Positions 1 to 4,500 of a stretch of 5,609 bases of DNA are shown here, piece after piece. The notes beneath the pieces were generated by a model. The model searched no databases. It saw only the letters and a program-made list of their open reading frames with translations, and was not told the DNA's origin. Source of the DNA: Oscillospiraceae bacterium. Lineage in GTDB: Bacteria > Bacillota > Clostridia > Oscillospirales > UBA929. Location of the stretch: positions 1-5,609 of the forward strand of contig JAIRML010000181.1 of the NCBI GenBank assembly GCA_031258665.1, written 5' to 3'. The stretch's first letter is position 1, and every line of letters starts with the position of its first letter. A program made the translations under genes and the position numbers.

Positions 1-58
1 GGCGCGCCGGGGGGCGGGGGGGGGTTTGGCGCGCCTTGTCGTTGTGTTTTTTTTTTTT
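1..58 (+). terminator. Possible hairpin followed by a T run (weak terminator candidate)
   Basis: The two GGCGCGCC copies (1-8 and 28-35) can pair as an 8-bp all-GC stem around a 19-base G-rich loop. A run of twelve T bases follows at 47-58. The T run starts 11 bases after the stem rather than directly at it, so this is not a canonical rho-independent terminator. It could end transcription of a gene lying left of the window, but that gene is not visible. Confidence 0.25.
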
Positions 59-75
59 GTCTGGATTTTGGCGCC

Positions 76-106
76 GGTTGACAACCGCGGGGCGCGCTAT
101 TGACAA
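76..106. repeat. Repeated TTGACAA words, the first within a short palindrome
   Basis: TTGACAA is found at 78-84 and 100-106, exactly 22 bases apart or about two helical turns. The first copy sits in an odd-length perfect inverted repeat, GGTTG-A-CAACC, at 76-86. The same seven bases recur at 155-161, where they form the -35 box of the promoter. Repeats spaced by whole helical turns upstream of a promoter are compatible with an operator or an activator site. Extra -35-like boxes are the alternative, but neither of the two upstream copies has a good -10 partner at 16-18 bases. Confidence 0.35.
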
Positions 107-154
107 CGGGCGCAAAATGCCATACCACCTGACCTTTGTACTCCCCCCCCTTTC

Positions 155-183
155 TTGACAAACACACCACTGCGTGCTAAAAT
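155..183 (+). promoter_or_regulatory. Consensus-like housekeeping promoter for the nuclease gene
   Basis: A perfect -35 box TTGACA lies at 155-160. After a 17-base spacer comes TAAAAT at 178-183, five of six matches to TATAAT. The -10 is preceded by TGC at 175-177, giving an extended -10 (TGn). Transcription would be expected to begin at about 189-191, just in front of the ribosome binding site, so the leader would be very short. The T of the -35 box is also the first base of a TTG codon that opens the reading frame of the gene. This overlap argues that TTG is not the real start. Confidence 0.75.
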
Positions 184-190
184 TTATGGT

Positions 191-196
191 AAGGGG
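191..196 (+). promoter_or_regulatory. Ribosome binding site deciding the ATG at 209
   Basis: AAGGGG lies 12 bases before the ATG at 209-211. It is the only purine-rich, Shine-Dalgarno-like stretch close to the beginning of the frame. The spacing is slightly long. The TTG at 155 has only a C run and T bases in front of it and so has no binding site. The ATG at 209 is therefore preferred. Confidence 0.5.
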
Positions 197-208
197 ACGT
201 GTATACAA

Positions 209-1213
209 ATGGACGAGAACCAAAACGAACGCACCGATGCCGACGAACTTGGCTTCACACCCCCGCCGCTGGCCGACCCGGTGATCACCGCGATCTTTCA
301 AGACGCGAGTGTCAGTGGGTTGGCGATGAAAAGTCTGTTGAACGCGAGTCTGGCGGACTCCGGCGACGCGCTGATCAGCGATGTCGTGACGGTGACACCG
401 CAGCGGGTGCACACGGGCACGGGCGAGCGCGGTTATCGAATCGACGTTGAGGCGGTGACGGCCGCGGGCGAGATTGTGCTGTGCGACGTGCAGTTGCGGC
501 CTTTTTCGGCGACGAACGAGCGGTCGCTGCTGTACGGCGAGCAGAGTCTGTCCGGAGGAGCGCGGCGCGGCGATACGCTCACCGTCGTGACGGCGAATCT
601 GCCGCGCGTTATCGTGTTGAACATCCTCGATTTCGTTCTGCGGCCGTCCGGCAGAAATTTTCACCAAGTCGCGGAACTGACCTACCGCGAGGCCCCCCGC
701 GAACGGGCGGTGGAACGGTTTGAGATACATCACCTTCAGCTGCCGGTGTTCCGGGAGTTGAAGCCGGATTTCAAAAGTCCTCTGCATTGCTGGCTGACGG
801 CGATTTGCCGGGCGCAGGAGCAAAAGGTGTTTTTGAGAGAGGTGGTTGAAATGGACGCCGCGTTGAAAGCGTATTGCGAAGTGGACCCCGGCTTCGCGCA
901 GTTTGTGGAGCGGCACGGTTATGTCGCCTCTCTGCCGCAGGTGCGCAAGGAATATAAGCTGTGGCAGATTGAACAGGTCGTGATAGGCGAGGAAAACGCA
1001 AGGATTCTGGCCAAGGGCAGAGCTGAGCGCGACATGGAGATTGCGCTGAAATTTTTTCGTAAGGCCAAGTCTGAATCTGACCATAGCCGCATCATGGAAA
1101 ACCTTAGAGATTTAGACATTCAGGAGGAAATCATCGAGGCTGCCGGGAAACAAGCCAAGAGCGAACGGGCGGGGGTTCTCCGCGAAAAGAAATGCTCCGA
1201 GCCGGAACGGTAA
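209..1213 (+). CDS. Rpn family recombination-promoting nuclease / PD-(D/E)XK nuclease family transposase
   Basis: The product is 334 residues from ATG 209, or 352 if the in-frame TTG at 155 were used. The order of motifs follows the Rpn/PDDEXK_2 family. LADPVITAIF at residues 22-31 corresponds to the family's DPVFKxIF opening, followed by LLNASL. The core has RID (Asp79) and CDVQ (Asp93, Gln95), matching the family's D...(E/D)xQ active site. Then come ERSLLYGEQSL, VIVLNILDF (ending at 142) and FEIHHLQLP (171-179), all recognisable family blocks. The C-terminal helical part, with LAKGRAERD and a late EEIIEAA, resembles the family's usual AEG...IEEI tail in degenerate form. Known members are Mg-dependent DNA endonucleases that stimulate RecA-independent recombination; many are annotated as transposases without proven transposition. 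The second acidic residue is Asp instead of the more usual Glu. The family assignment is strong. The cellular role here is not shown. Confidence 0.85.
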   Translation: MDENQNERTDADELGFTPPPLADPVITAIFQDASVSGLAMKSLLNASLADSGDALISDVVTVTPQRVHTGTGERGYRIDVEAVTAAGEIVLCDVQLRPFSATNERSLLYGEQSLSGGARRGDTLTVVTANLPRVIVLNILDFVLRPSGRNFHQVAELTYREAPRERAVERFEIHHLQLPVFRELKPDFKSPLHCWLTAICRAQEQKVFLREVVEMDAALKAYCEVDPGFAQFVERHGYVASLPQVRKEYKLWQIEQVVIGEENARILAKGRAERDMEIALKFFRKAKSESDHSRIMENLRDLDIQEEIIEAAGKQAKSERAGVLREKKCSEPER

Positions 1214-1282
1214 GACCCGGCATCGAAGATCCCTGCATGTACTGACAGACCGCGCGAAGCACGCAAATTGTGGGGCCAAACG

Positions 1283-1317
1283 GCGGCGTTGACTTTTGCA
1301 AGTCAGCGCCGCTTTTT
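1283..1317 (+). terminator. Rho-independent terminator of the nuclease gene
   Basis: A 13-bp stem (1283-1295 with 1300-1312) contains a single G-T wobble and closes a four-base loop TTGC at 1296-1299. Five T bases follow directly at 1313-1317. It starts 70 bases after the nuclease stop codon and has the right orientation for that gene. The minus-strand side lacks a T run immediately after the stem, so it is a poor terminator for the convergent gene. Confidence 0.88.
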
Positions 1318-1378
1318 CATAGCCGTCCGGCTGACAACCAGGCGACTTTTTTCGCTGCTTTCCTTCCCGATGTCCGCG

Positions 1379-1417
1379 AGAGGGTGTCCCCTGCCCAATG
1401 GGCAGGGGACACCCTCT
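1379..1417. repeat. Perfect 18-bp palindrome (REP/MITE-like hairpin)
   Basis: Bases 1379-1396 are the exact reverse complement of 1400-1417, with only AAT (1397-1399) between the arms. A G-T pair at 1378/1418 could extend the stem. On the plus strand the stem is followed by TTTGTCACTTTT, so it might act as a back-up terminator for the nuclease gene. It has no T run on the minus side. The near-zero loop and perfect arms resemble repetitive extragenic palindromes or small non-autonomous elements. No transposase of the REP-associated (RAYT) kind is present in the window. Confidence 0.75.
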
Positions 1418-1436
1418 TTGTCACTTTTAGTACCTT

Positions 1437-1455
1437 GCCGCCGCGAAGCGGCAGC
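1437..1455. repeat. 8-bp GC-rich hairpin next to an A6/T6 run
   Basis: GCCGCCGC (1437-1444) can pair with GCGGCAGC (1448-1455) with one G-T wobble, leaving GAA as the loop. Six A bases follow at 1456-1461. On the minus strand the T6 comes before the hairpin rather than after it, so it does not form a standard terminator on either strand. Confidence 0.5.
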
Positions 1456-1497
1456 AAAAAACGAGAATTTAGGGTGTGGGTTACAAGTGCCACCCAC
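1456..1497 (-). terminator. Weak candidate terminator for the surface-protein gene
   Basis: On the minus strand, seven bases after the TGA stop, GTGGGT and ACCCAC (1492-1497 with 1476-1481) can form a 6-bp stem with a 10-base loop. A run of six T bases appears at 1461-1456, 14 bases after the stem. The distance is too large for a classical rho-independent terminator. It is nevertheless the closest thing to one on this strand, so the call is tentative. Confidence 0.25.
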
Positions 1498-1503
1498 GTT
1501 GGA

Positions 1504-4500
1504 TCACTCCGCGGCCCCTTCGGCGGCCGGGGGTGTGAAGGCGAGGTAGAAACGGTGCAGCAGGGCGGCCAGTTCGGCGCGGGTGGCGGTGCCGCGCGGG
1601 TCCAGCGCGCCGCTCGCGCGGCCGCGCAACAGCTCCGCGCCCACCGCCCACGTGACGGACGCGCGGGCGTCCGTATAACCGGAGACAGACGCGGCGTCCG
1701 GGAACGCGTTCAGATCGCCCTGCGCGCTCACGTCGTACTGCTTGTACTGCGCGTACCGGTAGAGGATCGTCGCCACCTGCTCGCGCGTCACCTGACGGAG
1801 CGGCGCAAACAGATCGCCGCCCACGCCGTTCACAACGTCGTGCTCCGCCGCCCAGGCCACCGCCTGCGCGTAGTAGGCGCCTGTCTCCACATCGTCAAAC
1901 GGCGCCGCCGCCTCGGGGGCGGGGGATCCCTCGATCCGCCACAACACCGTGACGATCATCCCGCGCTCGGTCGAGATGTCCGGCGAGAATTTGTTCGCGG
2001 AGGTGCCGTTCATCCAGCCGGCCTTGTAGGCGTACTCGATGTCCTCATAGCCCCAGTGCCCGCCCACGTCCGCAAACGGCGTCTCGTTGGGGGGTTCCGT
2101 CGTCGCGCCGTCGGCCGGAGTCCACTTGGCGTACAGGGTCAAGCTGGCCGTCACGGCGGCGCTGAAGTTGTAGGCGGTCGCCCCCGCCGCGTCCGTGTAC
2201 CAGCCGTCAAAGACATAGCCCTCGCGCGTCGGGTCCGCGGGCTTTGCCGCCGCGCGGCCGCTTGTCACCGTCTGCGCCGCCACGGCGCTGCCGCCCTGGC
2301 TGTCGAAGGTCACCCGGTGGGTGGTGGTGACCGAGCTGCCGCCTCCGCCGCCGCCGGTGACAGTCCAGTTGGCCGTGAGCGTCACGTCCGCATAGAGTGG
2401 CTGCGCGGCGTCAAACGGCGTGGCGGGGCTGCTCACATACCAGTGGTTGAAGGTGGCGCTCGCGCGCGTCGGCGTCGGCAGCGGCGTCGTGAGCGCGCCG
2501 CCGTAGGGCACCTCTTGGGGCGCCACGGCGCTGCCGCCGTTTGCGTCGAATGTGACGGTGACAGATGTCTGTTTGGTGAAAAGCCAATCGGCCAGCGCGG
2601 CGAAGTCGTCCCCCTCCATGCAGAGGATCTCGACGTCGTGCGGCTTGACCGCCACGCCCTCCGAGGTGAGCGCATCGGTTTGATACTCTTTGAACCGGAA
2701 CATCGGCGCGGCCTCTTCCAGCGCCTTGCCCGCCGCCGCCAAGATGGCGTCCCGCAGCGCATGGGACTGCGCGGTGCTGCTGTCGCCGACGCTGTGGATG
2801 ATGGTGAACGGATTGCCCGCCAGTGTCGCCGCAAAGTCCTCATCGACCACGTCATCGGTCAAAAATTCCTGCGCGATCCCGCCCGAGAGCGAGACAGCCG
2901 CGGCAAAGAAGTCCGGGTACGCCGCGTAGGTGCGCTGGACGTTCTTGCCGCCCATCGATTTGCCGATCAGGTACACACGTCTGGCGTCGACGAGCCCCCG
3001 GTCGATCATCCGCCGGATCAGCGCGATGGACTGCTCTGTCGTCACCCATTGATTTTCAATGGCGGTGTTGCCTCCGGCCGCGATCTGCGTTGTGTACACG
3101 GGCGCCAGCACATAGGCCGGGTTCGCCGTCTGCGCCTCCGGCTCCGCGAAGGCCGCGGCCATCCGGTTCGCGTACAGGATGCCCTGGTCGCCGGAGCCGT
3201 GCAGTACCAGAACCAGCGGTTGGGGTTCGATGCCCTCCACATTGCTGCCATTGTATGTCACCGTGTCTTCCGGGGCATAGAGGTAGTAGTCAAATGCCCC
3301 CGCGTTCTTCGCGGAGACCTGCACGAAGTCGTCGGCCACTTGGGCCGTGGTGTCGCTGACTTTCTCACGGTCGATCACAATGTCGATGTTCCCGTCCGTG
3401 CTTTCCACCGCGAAATCCTTCACGTAGTAATATTTTTTGAACCCGCCGAATGTCTGGTCCACGCCGCTGGCCGGATCGTCGGGCGTCACGTAACCTTTGA
3501 TCGGGCCCAGTGTGAGCGTCAGTTTGCCGCCGTCCACCGCGACAGCCGTGATGGCCGCCTCAAACGGGACCGTGGTGTCCGTCCGGTATTCGCCGTTGGG
3601 CAGCGGGCTGCTGCTGTAGTTGTATGTGCGGCCGGTGATCTTGGACCCCACGAAATCCTCCGGGTCGTCGATGTCTTCCAGCACATCCTCGTCGTCCACA
3701 TAGATCTCAAGGGTGTCGATCGTGTGCCCCCGCGGCGGCGTGTGGGTGTTCACGCGGATGTAGTCGATGTTGCCGTTTGCGTCCGTCCCATGGATGCCGC
3801 CCCGTTTTTGGGCGAACATCCACGCGAAGTGCCGGGGGTCCTCCATGCTCATGATCTCATTGTCGTGCGGCTTCTCAATGCCGTGCGCGAGCATCTCCTC
3901 CGGCGTGTACTTCGTCAGTTTCGCCTTGTGGCTGCCGGCGGCCACCAAAGCGTCGTAGTAGCCTTGGCTGTGCACAGCCAGAGCATCCTTTTCGCCGACG
4001 ATGAACCAGGCCGGCAGGTCCTTCAGATTCTCCGCCACCTCCGTGTACGCGCCGGCGGTATTTGTGCCGCACAGCGGCATCATGGCCGCGAAGAAATCCG
4101 AATATTTCTTGGCAATCTTGATCGTATTGCCGCCGCCCATCGATTTGCCCTCGATGTACACGCGGTCCGGGTCGACCAGACCGGCGTCGATCATGTCACG
4201 GATCAGCGCGATGGTCTTCTCGATGACCTCATCTTGCGCCGCGGTAGTGGTCACGGCCGCACTGCTCGGAAGCTGGGGATAGACCGGCGACAGGACATAA
4301 GCCGGGTTGTCCCCCTGCACGCCGGGTTCCGCCCACGCGAGCGCCACCCGGTTGGCCAGCGTCGACATGTGGTCCCCCGACCCGTGGTTCGAAAGCACCA
4401 GGGGCAGCGGGGGGCCGTCGGCGGCGCCCGGCGGGGTGTAGAGGAAGTAGTTGAACTCGGTCACGTCCGCGCCGCTCTTCGCCGTTTTGACATAGACAAA

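Larger units (their letters stand above)
1..154. other. Non-coding low-complexity leader upstream of the nuclease gene
   Basis: No credible coding region is visible here. The stretch holds G runs at 9-14 and 16-24, a 12-base T run at 47-58 and an 8-base C run at 143-150. The 8-base palindrome GGCGCGCC occurs at 1-8 and again at 28-35, with shorter relatives near 70-75 (GGCGCC) and 91-96. The word TTGACAA occurs at 78-84 and 100-106, and a third time at 155-161 inside the promoter of the next gene. The G-rich run could form a G-quadruplex on the plus strand. Such long homopolymers are also places where sequencing or assembly errors are common, so their exact lengths should not be trusted. Confidence 0.6.
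1318..1503. other. Intergenic repeat mosaic between convergent genes
   Basis: This gap between the nuclease terminator and the stop of the surface-protein gene shows no convincing gene. Short open frames on both strands run through hairpins and lack recognisable protein features. It contains three hairpins in succession (1379-1417, 1437-1455, 1476-1497), and AGGGTGT occurs at both 1381-1387 and 1471-1477. The composition suggests a dispersed non-coding repeat that may reach the last codons of the surface gene. This is inferred from structure, since copy number cannot be seen in one window. Confidence 0.5.

Noticed and set aside
1..35. GGCGCGCC sites as a sign of cloning vector sequence
   Set aside because: The octamer is a restriction-site palindrome (AscI), but it is also likely by chance in DNA this GC-rich, and no vector-like sequence surrounds it.
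1..1213. The idea that the nuclease is a complete insertion sequence
   Set aside because: No matching terminal inverted repeats or target-site duplications could be found around 1-1320; the hairpins seen are local palindromes, not paired ends.
1300..1510. A CRISPR array or tandem-repeat array in the intergenic region
   Set aside because: The repeats are inverted hairpins of differing sequence, without regular direct repeats and spacers.
1268..1549. Small open frames on both strands in the intergenic gap (for example 1268-1549 plus and 1303-1497 minus)
   Set aside because: They pass through the terminator and the perfect palindrome, have no convincing ribosome binding site and no recognisable protein features. 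They are best explained as chance frames in a repeat tract.
2433..3251. Arg/Pro-rich open frames overlapping the second hydrolase
   Set aside because: They are out-of-frame readings of the GC-rich coding sequence with biased composition and no motifs.
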